Part shown: one piece after another, positions 1-10,326 of the stretch | Layout of the letters: each line of letters begins with the position of its first letter | Numbering within the stretch: position 1 is the first letter of the stretch | Assembly: GCA_038142005.1 (NCBI GenBank) | Contig: JAYQJE010000004.1 | Coordinates: forward strand, 62,001-126,000 | Direction: 5' to 3' | Length of the DNA stretch: 64,000 nt | DNA from: SHAN690 sp023262195 | Lineage (GTDB): Bacteria > Bacteroidota > Bacteroidia > Flavobacteriales_G > Salibacteraceae | The notes under the pieces: generated by a model | The model's database searches: none | What the model saw: the letters and a program-made list of their open reading frames with translations, nothing else | What the model was told of the DNA's origin: nothing | Position numbers and translations under genes: made by a program

Positions 1-48
1 GCACTGGACAATGGAAAATTTGGTTTTGTGAAAATAGAGCCATTTTAA
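1..48 (+). CDS. C-terminal tail of a gene cut by the window edge
   Basis: Frame 1 is open from the first base and reads ALDNGKFGFVKIEPF followed by TAA at 46-48. The amphipathic, beta-like composition is plausible for the end of a real protein, but 15 residues are too few to assign a family. The next gene lies on the opposite strand, so the two would be convergent with about 160 bases between them. Confidence 0.3.
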   Translation, partial: ALDNGKFGFVKIEPF

Positions 49-206
49 TTATTAAACTCGTTACAATAAAGCCTAAACTGCATTAAAATGCACCAACGCA
101 ACCGCCTTAGGTCTAACTTTAGCTATTTCAGATTCTGCTCCTGCTTACCTGTAAAGCACCTCCAAATCTTGGCATGCTCTATTAGACTCCGAAAAGTGTG
201 AACTTT

Positions 207-1277
207 CTAAACACGATAGCACACCGCATTGATGTTCATGCCCGCCCCTACGGAGGCAAACAAGATGACATCACCCTCTACTAGCGATTGCCCTTCGAGG
301 TGACCTCGCCTCACCCTGTCAAACAAGGTAGGTACCGTGGCGACTGAACTGTTTCCCAACTCATGAACGCTCATGGGCATAATCATATCGGGAATTTGCT
401 TGATGCCGTATAATTTGAAAAATCGACTGATAACTCCAACGTCAAGTTTCTCATTGGCTTGATGGATGAATATTTTCTTGATTTCGTCAATTTCAATTCC
501 AGCTTTGTCTGCGCAGTATTTCATGGCTGAAGGCACATTGGTAAGGGCGTATTCGTAGACCTTTCTTCCCTGCATTTTGATGTAGCGAATCCTACCGTCC
601 GATTCTGGAAAATATGATTTACCCATGTTTATAAAATCAAACTCCTCGCTAGAGTGTGACATGGCTGCGGTTGACAGTATGCCTTGATTCCGATCACTTT
701 CTTTATACTCCAGCACACACGCACCAGCACCATCCGAAAATATCATGCTATCGCGGTCATGGTCATCAAGCACCCTTGACAGGGTTTCACTTCCGATAAC
801 GAGTATGCACTCTGCCTCACCTGCTTTGAAGAAACTATTGGCCTGTATGACACCTTGCAGCCAGCCGGGGCACCCAAAGAGTAAATCATAAGCAACACAA
901 TATGGATTTTTGATTTGAAGCCTATGTTTTAACCTTGCCGCCAAGGATGGAACATTGTCGGTTTGAATGGTGTGTTTGGTAACGTCTCCAAAGTTGTGTG
1001 CAAAAACGATCTGGTCTATGGATTCGGGATCGATGCCCGCATCAGCAATTGCATGTTGTGCAGCCAGAAAGCCAATATCCGATGAACACAGATCTTCGCT
1101 AACATACCTCCGTTCTACAATTCCAGTAATGTCCTGAAATTTTTGAGCAATCACCTCAGCCGGGGTGGTGATTAAATCACCATCGGCTGAATAAAAGTGA
1201 TTGAGATGAAAGGCATCATTGGTTTTTATGATATCCGGAATGTAGCTTCCTGTTCCGATGATTTGAGTACGCTTCAT
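207..1277 (-). CDS. 3-oxoacyl-ACP synthase III family protein (FabH-like)
   Basis: Thiolase-fold condensing enzyme of the FabH/KAS III family, which joins an acyl-CoA to malonyl-ACP or a related acceptor in the cytoplasm. The Cys-His-Asn catalytic set is visible: Cys in LLFGCPGWLQG (about residue 136), His in IFIHQANEKL (about 273) and Asn in HELGNSSVATVP (about 306). At 356 aa it is slightly longer than housekeeping FabH (about 320-330 aa). Together with the N-terminal insertion after DAFHLNHF, this suggests the divergent Bacteroidota paralogue group rather than the fatty-acid initiation enzyme. It stands alone, with no acpP, fabF or plsX nearby, so the substrate cannot be inferred from context. 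Family assignment is firm; the exact role is unknown. Confidence 0.85.
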   Translation of the reverse strand: MKRTQIIGTGSYIPDIIKTNDAFHLNHFYSADGDLITTPAEVIAQKFQDITGIVERRYVSEDLCSSDIGFLAAQHAIADAGIDPESIDQIVFAHNFGDVTKHTIQTDNVPSLAARLKHRLQIKNPYCVAYDLLFGCPGWLQGVIQANSFFKAGEAECILVIGSETLSRVLDDHDRDSMIFSDGAGACVLEYKESDRNQGILSTAAMSHSSEEFDFINMGKSYFPESDGRIRYIKMQGRKVYEYALTNVPSAMKYCADKAGIEIDEIKKIFIHQANEKLDVGVISRFFKLYGIKQIPDMIMPMSVHELGNSSVATVPTLFDRVRRGHLEGQSLVEGDVILFASVGAGMNINAVCYRV

Positions 1278-1402
1278 AAATAGGTTAAACCCCGAAAGGT
1301 ATACTCTATTTTACAGCTAGGCTCAAAAACCCCCAAATACTTGTAAAATTTTTAAACCCGCTTTTACTCAAACTGATGATTAAGGCACTCAATTAGAGCC
1401 GA

Positions 1403-4400
1403 CTATCGAATTAGTGTTAACTGGCCATGTATTTCTTGATACTCGCCTGAGGAGCGTTGCCATAGGATATGGTACACGTAAACTCCAGCTGGAGCCAATC
1501 TACCATCAATCATTGATCCGTCCCATGTCATATTGAAATCATCGCTCTCAATTAATAGGTTTCCCCAGCGATCCCAAATCTTTATTCCGAACTTCTTTCC
1601 TTCATTAAATCCCGAAAACTGAAAAACATCGTTGTCACCATCTCCGTTGGGAGTAAAGGCTGAAGGAATATAAAGCGTAGTTATAGGTTTCACCTCAACG
1701 AGTTCCTTCGTAGAGTTATCGCATTCGTAGGCATTCCAAGCAGTTAGCCGCACTTCATAAGTACCCGAATTTTGATACGTATAAAGTGGAGCAAAATCCG
1801 TTGAGCTTACGCCATCACCAAACGTCCATTGCCATCGTGTTCCGTTGATTGTATTATTCTCAAAAGCAACTGCGGGATTAAACATGTCAATATCCGGATT
1901 TAGGATGCGAAACTTTGCATTGGGCTTTGGCAACACCGTCAATGCATTGTTTTGAATTACCTCACTTGCACACCCAAAATCAGATCTGGCCACGAGCCGC
2001 ACCGCATAAGTGACAGGCTCTAATGTGTCATTATAGGCTCTCAGCTCTGGATTCTTTTGTTGACTAACAACTTGACCATCGAGGTACCATACATAGGAAA
2101 GCGTTCCTGAGGAAATTTCACTTTGATTGGCCGCATAGGTCTGCAATGGTGTACATGCCACTTCATCGATAATCTGAAATGCGGCCATTGGCTTGGGTGG
2201 TATTTCAATGATTTGCTCGGCATGGTTGCTACATCCATACGTAGAGGCGATGGTGAGCTTGACTTTTTTAGTTCCCTCAAGACTATATACATGACGAGGA
2301 TTTTCGGAGGTTCCGGTTTGGCCGTCACCGAAGTCCCAAACCCAAGATTCGATAATGCCATGATCAATCGTACTGAAATCTTTAAACTTTGTTTCCCCCA
2401 TTTGGCAGCCTATATCCACATCAAAATCTGCCGTTGGCAATGGGAAAATTTCTGGATACTGACGCACATTATCCATACAACCATAATTGGTTGTAACCGT
2501 AAGCTTCGCACTTACTACCTCAGAGATTTTGGTTTTGTACGTGGGATTCTGTTTCGTACTGGTGACTTCATTAAATTCCCAAAACCAATCGGTGATGTGA
2601 TCGCCTCCAGGGGTGATTTGAACCAATGTGCTCAAATCTCGAAATGGCAATGAATTGCCTTCACATACATTGTTTTGCCATTCAAAGTCGGCCACAGGTG
2701 CTGGATAAATTCGGATAGAATCTTCGAAAGACTTTTTACAGCCATATTCAGTCTTTACCCCAATTGAACATTATATAAACCCGGAGACTGATAAGCTTTT
2801 ATAGGCACAGCATTATCTGATGTGGTGCCATTGCCAAAATCCCAGGCATAGGTTACAATTTGACCGCTAGACGATGTGGAGTTTTGAATGATATCGAGTT
2901 CTAGGTACTGGCACGTATCGTTTGAAAGGAATGCTGGAATGGGATCGTGATATACAAATACGGATTTAGTAGTGGAATCCACACAACCTTCATTGGAAGT
3001 GACCTTGAGCTGTACCGTACTAAAACCCGAAGTGTCGTAGATATGCAATGGAGCAGCTGTGGCTGAGGAGTTTCCATCGCCAAAATCCCAATCCCAAGCC
3101 GCGATCTGACCAATGGGAATGCTTGAACTATCGGCAAATACCATGAACGTATCTCGGCAAACGTTAGGTGCTTCAAAGTCAGCGATTGGATTCGGATGTA
3201 TAGTTACTGACTTCACCAAAGAATCTCGACAACCTAAGGCATCTACCACCGCCAATTCAGCATTCACAGTACCGTAGGTGTTATATAAGTATTCTATGGA
3301 AATGGAGTCGTTGTACTCCACTACCCCATCATGATCGATATCCCATCGCCTAGCGGTAATGTTTCCATTCACACTCGTGCTGAGGTCTTCCATCAGAATT
3401 TCAATGCCATCGCACGTATCACGGATGTCAAAATCTACGATAGGTGTGTCATAGACCAAAAAACTCGAGTCTACCGTATCCCTACAACCCGCGTTATCTT
3501 CTATGATCAACTCGACCGTGTATTGACCACTTTGGGTATACATATGACTGGCCTCAAACTCAGACGTATCCGAATTGCCGTCTCCAAAATCCCAATCCCA
3601 GCTGACCAGCGAACCTACGTTGATTGAGGTTGAATCATAAAAATGGGCGCTATCTCCGAGACACACATCATCAAATACAAACTCCGCTGCGGGCGGTTCG
3701 TGTATTGCTACTTGTCGGAAAGCGGAGTCGGTACAACCATTGACATCAGTAGCGATGAGGTACACATCATAGTATCCCGCAGAGTCGTATATGTGCAAGG
3801 GATTGGTGTCGTTTGTGATGGTGCCATCTCCGAGATCCCAATAAAAGGTGTCAATGTTCGAAAAACACTTGCCCCATTGCATGACCCCGTATCGATATAG
3901 ATGAACTCTGCCGTATCTCCGAGACATACATTTTCTGCCTCCATATCGAAGTCAATGAAGAGCTCGTAGTTAAAATCCCAATATCGAGTTTGTTGTTGTG
4001 AGAAGCTATAAAAACCAAAAAGTCCTGGCTCAAAACATCCTCCTTCATCAAAGATTGTGTCGGCATCGATAGTTACGATAGCACGTGTTGGCGTGTAATA
4101 CAATTCAAAATCATAGGTTTGGAAGGACACCCATCCCTGGGTTACGCCAAATTGTGTGTTTAATACCTGAAATGTAGCCGAGTTCGTGTGGTCCCAAAAA
4201 CTGGGAAAAACGTTTGGGATATTTCGAGCAAACGTTTGGTCAACTTCATTAATTGAAAAACCCTCTTGCGCCACATAACCGATATAATTTTGAGCGTTTT
4301 TCTTCCAATCGAACAAGAAATATTCATGTCGCATACTGTCATTATTAATCCACCAGTCGTAATTCCATGTTTCTTTAAACCCAAAAACAAAGCCTACATA

Positions 4401-4688
4401 GTCATCATCAAAATTGGTTTCAACCTCAAATTTCCCTGTAATCTTAACATTCATAAAGGTATCAGGACCCAAATAAAATTGTGGAAAATTAGTATTGACT
4501 TGTGATTGCACCGAAGTGTCATTCGCGCCTAGTACCCATTGAATTTGATTTTGCACACTGTCGCCAGAGGATTTCCAATTAGTGAAAGATACCGATTGCA
4601 GGCATTGGGCATAGCTGTTTGCCATTGTAACAGCCAAAAAGAAGGCCACCATAAAAATCTTAAACCGATTAAGTGAGGTCTGATTCAT
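1403..4688 (-). CDS. Secreted PKD-repeat protein with gliding-type T9SS C-terminal domain (two frameshifts)
   Basis: Reading from 4688, a signal peptide ending ANSYAQ is followed by a lectin/thrombospondin-C-like beta region (about residues 25-245). A string of PKD modules follows, each with the WDFGDG motif (WDLGDGT, WDWDFGDGNS twice, WDFGNGT, WVWDFGDGQT, WQWTFGDGVS). The C-terminus has the gliding-associated (type B) T9SS sorting domain: FTPNGDGDNDVF, IWDRWGNLLIES, WDGSMIDGRLAPAGVYVY. The protein is therefore expected to be exported by T9SS and held at or released from the surface. The gene is broken twice: near 3861-3865 (A5 run) and near 2758-2761 (C4 run). In both places one added base restores the frame; after the second the join reads VKTEYGCKKSF then PVADFEW. 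I treat it as one gene of about 1,095 codons. The ligand is unknown. Confidence 0.8.
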
Positions 4689-4892
4689 AAATCTTTCAAA
4701 GTTAGTCTTATCCTATTCATTCTAATACCACGTGGGTGGACGTTATAACGAGGCAAATGCTGCTTATGACATAGAAAGTTTGAACAGGCTTTGCCTTGAA
4801 AGGTTGTCAACGGCAAAAACCACCCTCTCAGTTATTAACAATTCTTCACCAACCGATTCCTCAATTCAGCCCTCAACCCTGCGCTATTGAAC

Positions 4893-4900
4893 TATCTTTG
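4893..4900 (+). promoter_or_regulatory. Bacteroidota -7 promoter element (TATCTTTG) for gldF
   Basis: TATCTTTG matches the TAnnTTTG -7 consensus of the Bacteroidota housekeeping sigma factor and lies 20 bases before the gldF start. No clear TTTG -33 box sits at the expected distance, so the call rests on the -7 element and its position. The gap 4689-4920 contains nothing else I recognise. Confidence 0.5.
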
Positions 4901-4920
4901 CACGCTTCGTTATTCAAGCA

Positions 4921-5652
4921 ATGTTAAGTTTACTCAAAAAAGAAATAAGCGACTTCCTCTCATCCCTCATCGGCTACTTAGTCATGGGTGTTTTTCTTAT
5001 TGCAGTCAGCCTGTTTATGTGGGTTTTTCCATTGGAATTAAACGTACTCAATAGTGGCTACGCCAATCTTGATGCGTTGTTTGTGCTCGGACCATGGGTG
5101 TTTCTATTTCTATGTCCGGCCGTTACCATGCGCTTATTTTCTGAAGAAAACCGTACGGGCACCATCGAGTTGCTCTTGACCAAACCACTCAACGATTGGC
5201 AAATTATCTTCGCGAAGTTTTTCGCGGGTTGGCTTTTGACCATCATTACTTTACTTCCAACGCTTATCTTCTTCTACAGTGTTTACCAACTTGGCAGTAC
5301 GCCAGGTAATATGGACACAGGCGGAACGTGGGGCTCCTATGTTGGTTTGCTCTTTTTATCGGGAGGCTATGTAGCCATTGGTTTGTTTGCCAGCTCTCTG
5401 TCGAGCAATCAAATCATATCATTCATATTGGCAGTTTTTATAAGCTTCATCATTTACATCGGTTTCGACTCGCTTAGCTCCATATTCAACAATAACTTCC
5501 TTGAAGGATTGATCATTAAACTGGGAATTAACGCCCACTATTTATCCCTTAGCCGAGGGGTCATTGATTCCCGCGATGTACTTTATTTCTTGAGTTTGAT
5601 CACTGTATTCCTCTTATTCACCAAAACCAAAATTGAAAGCAGGAAATGGTGA
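4921..5652 (+). CDS. gldF: Gliding motility ABC transporter permease GldF
   Basis: ABC-2 type permease of 243 aa with six predicted membrane segments, from residues 10-37 (IGYLVMGVFLIAVSLFMWVF) to the last near 220-235 (VLYFLSLITVFLLF). The loop EENRTGTIELLLTKPLNDWQ is typical of this permease family. In Flavobacterium johnsoniae GldF acts with GldG and the ATPase GldA, and these genes were identified through gliding mutants. It overlaps gldG by 7 bases (ATGGTGA), indicating translational coupling. No gldA is in the window; in related genomes it often lies elsewhere. The protein is intact here. Whether this organism glides cannot be read from these genes, since non-gliding relatives also keep gldFG. 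Confidence 0.92.
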   Translation: MLSLLKKEISDFLSSLIGYLVMGVFLIAVSLFMWVFPLELNVLNSGYANLDALFVLGPWVFLFLCPAVTMRLFSEENRTGTIELLLTKPLNDWQIIFAKFFAGWLLTIITLLPTLIFFYSVYQLGSTPGNMDTGGTWGSYVGLLFLSGGYVAIGLFASSLSSNQIISFILAVFISFIIYIGFDSLSSIFNNNFLEGLIIKLGINAHYLSLSRGVIDSRDVLYFLSLITVFLLFTKTKIESRKW

Positions 5653-7341
5653 ATGTGAAAAACAAAAAATGGTTCGACATTCTGAGTTTAGTGATATGGC
5701 TCGCACTTATCATTCTAGTAAACTTCATCGGGTCAAATTTCTTTAATCGACTCGATCTAACCGAAGAGAAGCGTTATACACTAAACGAATCTTCCAGGGA
5801 ACGGTTAGAAAATTTAGATGAGGTTGTTTTTGTGCGGGTTTACTTAGAAGGTGATTTGCCAACTGAGTTTAGAGAGCTGCGTAATGCTACCAAAGAAATG
5901 TTGGATGACTTTAGAGCATATGCTGGTGAAAATATTCAGTATGAATTCATCAATCCATCTGAAAGTCCAGATGAGAAGGAGCGTGTCGAAGTCTATCAAG
6001 AATTGACTCGGCAAGGTTTGCAGTATACCAATATTCGATTGCAAACGGGCGATAAAATGTCGGAGCAAATCGTGTTCCCTGGCGCGATACTAAGCTTCAA
6101 AGGACGCGAAACACCCATTCAATTGCTGAAAAGTCAAACTGGCGCAACGGAGCAGCAAATGATTACCAACTCAATTCAGCAGTTGGAATATGAATTTATG
6201 AGCGCCATCGACAAAATCACCAGCACGTAAAAAAAAAAAGGTGGCCTTTATTGAAGGTAATGGAGAGCTTTCTGCGTTGGAAACGGCAGACTCAAAACGG
6301 GCACTAGAGGAGTTTTATGAAGTCTCCCGCATCAAGATTGATCAAAATTTAGACGCGCTCGAAGGTCAAGACGCCATCATCATTGCTAGGCCAGACAGTG
6401 CCTATGATGAGCGTGATAAGTTCATCATAGACCAATTTATAATGAATGGAGGAAAGGTGATTTGGTTTATTGACCCCGTATTTGCTCGAATGGATAGCTT
6501 GCGTAAATCAACCATGACTATGGGCTTGGTGTTGGAGCACAACCTTGAAGATCAACTTTTTCATTATGGCGCCAGACTCAACGGTGATTTGGTCATGGAC
6601 ATTGAATGCATCAATAAACCAATTGTAACAGGGTACATTGGCAATCAACCGAGGCAAGAAATGTTTCCCTGGTTTTACGAACCATTGCTTAGCGGCAATG
6701 AGGCTCATCCGATCACCCAGAACTTGGATCGTATTAAAACTGAATTTGTTTCGACTATTGAATCGGTGGCTGGAGATAGTGTAACTTCTACTCCACTGCT
6801 GCTTACTAGCGAAAAAAGCCGGACGGTGGCTGCGCCTACCAGAATTAGTTTCAACATTTTACGTGAACCCCCAAAATATGAGATGTTTACCAAAGGTCCA
6901 CTCACTACAGCGCTTTTGTTAGAAGGGAAGTTCACGAGTGTGTTTACTAATCGACTTCCACGTAAGTTGCTTGATGATGATGGAATCAATTTCAAGGAAC
7001 GCAGTGCGCCTACAAAAATGATCGTGGTGAGTGATGGCGATATAATTCGAAATCCGATCAGCAAATTGGAAAACAAGTTCTTCGCGCTGGGCTACGACAA
7101 GTACTCTCAAAAGGTATTTGGAAATCGTGAATTTGTACTCAATGCGGTAAACTACCTCTGTGACGACAGTGGTTTGCTCAATGTTCGCAGCAAAAACTTC
7201 AAGATACGTTTGTTGGATCAAGCAAAGATCGATGAGGATCGAACGTTTTGGCAGGTGTTGAATACATCAGTGCCTCTGGTTTTTATACTGGTCTTTGCGA
7301 TAGTGTTTATCACGATTAGAAAACGAAGATTTGCTCAATAA
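5646..7341 (+). CDS. gldG: Gliding motility ABC transporter substrate-binding-like GldG (one frameshift)
   Basis: Combined length about 560 aa, normal for GldG (ABC-type uncharacterised transport system domain). There is an N-terminal membrane anchor (residues 11-30), the family motif NRLDLTEEKRYTL, a periplasmic body, and a C-terminal membrane helix (VLNTSVPLVFILVFAIVFI) before the end KRRFAQ. The frame is broken around 6220-6240: the first part ends ...AIDKITST then TAA at 6228-6230, immediately followed by a run of 11 A. The second part resumes at 6241 with VAFIEGNGE. Removing one base upstream of the stop, for example in the AAAA at 6212-6215, gives a continuous protein. It overlaps gldF upstream, and the DUF4340 gene follows 15 bases downstream. 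Confidence 0.87.
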
Positions 7342-7356
7342 ACAGGAAACAGATTT

Positions 7357-8358
7357 ATGAAACGACTCTTACTTGGTGGATTCTTACTCTTGGCGCTCGG
7401 CATTGTTGCAGCAATAATGGTTTGGAATGATGAGCCGTCAACCATGCGCACTGAATTAGCCGATTTTGCTCTAGAGGATCCTCAATCCGTTACCAAAATA
7501 ATTCTAAAAAATGAACGAGGAGAGCAAGTAATCCTCGAAAAGCAAGAAAGCTACTGGACAGTAAATTCAGACTTCAAAGCCCGTCCTGACGCCATTGACA
7601 TTTTGCTCGAAACCATGACCGACCTGTCCATCAAAAGCCCAGTGAGTCAGTCAGCAATGGAAACCATTCTGAAAAACATCATTGCTAAGCACACCTTGGT
7701 TACTGTGTATGAAGGCGGTTCCACGCCTGTGAAGGAATACTATGTGGGTGGAAGCAATCAATTACACACCGGCACTAACATGATGATGAAAGGGTCTTCG
7801 AGACCTTTTGTGATGCACATTGAAGGGTTTCATGGATTTCTTACCCCAAGGTATTTTACTAACGAATTGGAGTGGCGATCGCGTGAGGTATTTGAATACA
7901 AACCTGAGGACATCGAATACGTGGGCATCTCTTACAGCAAGACGCCTCAAAAGAACTTCATGATTACACTTACAGAATCGGGAGAGCGAGAAGTGCGCTA
8001 CGGAGAAAATGACGAGGTGCTGAATGGCTATGACACCCTCATGCTCAATGCCTATCTGAGTGAATATAAAATGGTGCATTATGAAAGCTATGAAGAAACC
8101 AAACCGCAAACATTTATTGACTCAGTAAAACAGAGCGTTCCAGAATTTACCATTCGATTGGCAGCAAAGGGCAAAGAGCACTTAGTAAAGGGTTACAAAA
8201 AGCCTCTACCAGAAGGTTATGACCTTGAAGGCAATACCGTGAGTCATGATCAGGACCGACTCTACATTTGGGTTGACGAAGGCGAGTTGTTTGTGGCGCA
8301 ATACGCCATTTTTGACAAACTCACCAAGGGTGTTTATTTCTTGGGGAATGACCGTTGA
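7357..8358 (+). CDS. DUF4340-type membrane-anchored protein of the gldFG operon
   Basis: 333 aa with one N-terminal membrane helix (LLLGGFLLLALGIVAAIMVW) and a soluble periplasmic domain. The region TKIILKNERGEQVILEKQ then YWTVNSDFKARPDAIDILLE resembles DUF4340 domains, which are found next to ABC-2/GldG-like transporter genes across bacteria. It lies 15 bases after gldG and is followed about 110 bases later by dnaN, the order seen in many Flavobacteriia. The function is unknown; the position suggests an accessory part of the GldFG complex. The reading frame is intact. Confidence 0.75.
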   Translation: MKRLLLGGFLLLALGIVAAIMVWNDEPSTMRTELADFALEDPQSVTKIILKNERGEQVILEKQESYWTVNSDFKARPDAIDILLETMTDLSIKSPVSQSAMETILKNIIAKHTLVTVYEGGSTPVKEYYVGGSNQLHTGTNMMMKGSSRPFVMHIEGFHGFLTPRYFTNELEWRSREVFEYKPEDIEYVGISYSKTPQKNFMITLTESGEREVRYGENDEVLNGYDTLMLNAYLSEYKMVHYESYEETKPQTFIDSVKQSVPEFTIRLAAKGKEHLVKGYKKPLPEGYDLEGNTVSHDQDRLYIWVDEGELFVAQYAIFDKLTKGVYFLGNDR

Positions 8359-8466
8359 AAACTCGTGATTCTAAGCCCGTTCAAATCAAAGAATCACATA
8401 CCCATTCACATATATTTGCCCAGTTAGGAGCCATGATTTTGGCTTGTTAAACCATTAAATTAAACT

Positions 8467-9588
8467 ATGAAGTTTATTGTTTCGAGTTCGGCCTTACTCA
8501 AGCAGCTTAATGCCATCAACGGTGTGCTCAACACCAGTAGCAACCTTCCCATCCTGAGCTACTATCTATTTGAAATTAATGATAAGGTGCTTACCATTCA
8601 GGGCAGCGATCTTGAATCTACGATGGTAACAACCATCGATTTGAGTAAAGCCGATGACGAAATGCGCGTGTGTGTTCCGGCCAAGCTCTTGCTTGATATG
8701 TTGAAAACCTTTGCCGATCAGCCCCTAACGTTCACGGTAGACACTAAGTCATTTGGGATTGAAATAGGTTCAGACAACGGTAAGTACAAATTGGCAGGAT
8801 TGAACGGTGATGAATTTCCAAAGTTGCCCGAAATTGAGTCCAGTTCAAAGCTTAAAATCGACAGTGGCATATTATACAACGCCATCAACAAGACCGTTTT
8901 TGCTACGGGCAATGATGAGCTTAGACCTGTAATGAGCGGTGTTTACTTTGGTTTGGAAAAGGACGGCATTACGTTCGTGGCGACCGATGCGCATAAGTTA
9001 GTGAAGTATCATCGCTCGGATTGTAAATCAAACAAGTCGGCCAACTTCATTATGCCAAAGAAGCCTTTGGGTTTACTCAAGGCATTGTTGCAAAACCTCA
9101 ATACCACGGTGGAAATTGAATACAACGAGACCAATGCATCCTTTGTGTTTGAGCAATACACCTTAGTGAGTCGGCTAATTGACGGTAAATACCCGAATTA
9201 TGAAGCGGTAATACCAAAAGAGAACCCAAATGAAATGCTCATGGATCGCAATTCGTTCCTTAATAGTGTGAGACGCGTTTCTATTTTCTCAAATAAGACC
9301 ACGCATCAGGTGCGACTCAACATCAAAGGCAGTGAGTTACAAGTTTCTGCCGAGGATTTGGATTTTAGCAACGAAGCAACCGAGCGACTCGGCTGTCAAT
9401 ACAAAGGAGAAGATATCACCATCGGTTTCAATAGCCGTTTCTTAATTGAGATGCTCAACAACATCGAATCAGACGAGGTAAGACTTGAGCTCAGCGCTCC
9501 AAATAGAGCGGGCATTCTATCTCCATCTGTGAAGGAAGACCAAGAGACTATCACCATGTTGGTGATGCCTGTAATGCTCAGTCTGTAG
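8467..9588 (+). CDS. dnaN: DNA polymerase III subunit beta (sliding clamp)
   Basis: 373 aa, full length for the clamp that encircles DNA and tethers the replicative polymerase. The start MKFIVSSSALLKQL, the N-terminal domain segment INGVLNTSSNLPILSYYLFE, and the end TMLVMPVMLSL are characteristic; the C-terminal M-L-V-M-P-x-x-L is the conserved clamp tail. As in many Flavobacteriia it follows gldG-DUF4340 and is not beside dnaA. Its stop overlaps the 3' end of the convergent rhomboid gene by 11 bases. Confidence 0.97.
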   Translation: MKFIVSSSALLKQLNAINGVLNTSSNLPILSYYLFEINDKVLTIQGSDLESTMVTTIDLSKADDEMRVCVPAKLLLDMLKTFADQPLTFTVDTKSFGIEIGSDNGKYKLAGLNGDEFPKLPEIESSSKLKIDSGILYNAINKTVFATGNDELRPVMSGVYFGLEKDGITFVATDAHKLVKYHRSDCKSNKSANFIMPKKPLGLLKALLQNLNTTVEIEYNETNASFVFEQYTLVSRLIDGKYPNYEAVIPKENPNEMLMDRNSFLNSVRRVSIFSNKTTHQVRLNIKGSELQVSAEDLDFSNEATERLGCQYKGEDITIGFNSRFLIEMLNNIESDEVRLELSAPNRAGILSPSVKEDQETITMLVMPVMLSL

Positions 9589-10236
9589 GTTTATTACGCT
9601 TTAAATAATTTCTAATACGAGGCTCTGGGTTTTGCTCAGAGCCTTTCTTTTGGGTAGCATCGATCTGCCAAGGTATGTGATCAAAGTCTTGTTCAATACC
9701 CAATTCTTCTTCAATCTCCCATGAGTATTTGGGCCTTTGTGGCCCGCTTTGTTTGATGTAAAATGCCAATATAAGTCCTGCCAATGCTCCAAACAAGTGA
9801 CCTTCCCAACTGATTTGCGGATCAATGGGAAAAATGCCCCACACCATGGATCCATAGAGGAAAACCACTACGCCAGAAAGTGCCATAAGTCTAAAATACC
9901 TGCGCAAGAGACCAGCAAAAAAAATGAATGTTGCCAACGCGTAGATCACTCCACTAAAGCCAATATGGTTTCCATCGCGTGCAGCAATCCATATCCACAA
10001 CCCACTCATAATCCAGCTCCAAAAAGCACCTTCCACCCCAGCCTGCCATAAAATGAAAACATGCCAAAAAGCAAAACAAATGCAGTTACTGAATTATTGG
10101 TGATATGCTCCCACCCTCCGTGCAATAAGGGATAGGTGAAGATTCCGATCAACCCTTCCAGCGTTCGTGGTCGCACTCCAAATTGCTTCAATGAGATATC
10201 GAAACCGTATTCCGCCAGGAAAACCGCCCATATCAA
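9578..10236 (-). CDS. Rhomboid family intramembrane serine protease (frameshift; 5' end uncertain)
   Basis: Polytopic membrane protease. The nucleophile Ser lies in NHIGFSGVIYALA and the catalytic His in SWEGHLFGALAGL; LLHGGWEHITNNS is the usual helix 2 region. A break at the A5 run 10021-10025 separates the two halves; one extra base gives WKVLFWSWIMSGLW, which fits family spacing. The first in-frame start candidate is TTG at 10236, but the hydrophobic sequence KYALIITLGLLAL lies in frame upstream, before a stop near 10292. The first membrane helix therefore probably begins further upstream, and the annotated 5' end may be short. The C-terminal tail is hydrophilic, and its coding DNA also carries the dnaN terminator. 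Confidence 0.75.
9619..9651 (+). terminator. Rho-independent terminator of dnaN, inside the convergent gene
   Basis: An 8-bp perfect stem (AGGCTCTG, 9620-9627, with CAGAGCCT, 9637-9644) with a 9-base loop is followed by TTCTTTT. It starts about 30 bases after the dnaN stop and lies within the coding sequence for the hydrophilic tail of the opposing rhomboid gene. Confidence 0.75.
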
Positions 10237-10326
10237 CGCAAGTAACCCTAGGGTTATGATTAATGCATATTTGATTGACCTATTGATTTTTTGTAGAAAT
10301 TAGTGCCAGTATCCAAAAAGCTAGCC

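Noticed and set aside
1403..4688. Three separate PKD proteins
   Set aside because: The three open segments share one architecture from signal peptide to sorting domain, and two one-base repairs join them into a single gene.
5646..7341. Programmed frameshift at the A11 run in gldG
   Set aside because: The stop codon overlaps the start of the run, so slippage on the run cannot bypass it, and similar breaks occur at ordinary homopolymers throughout the window.
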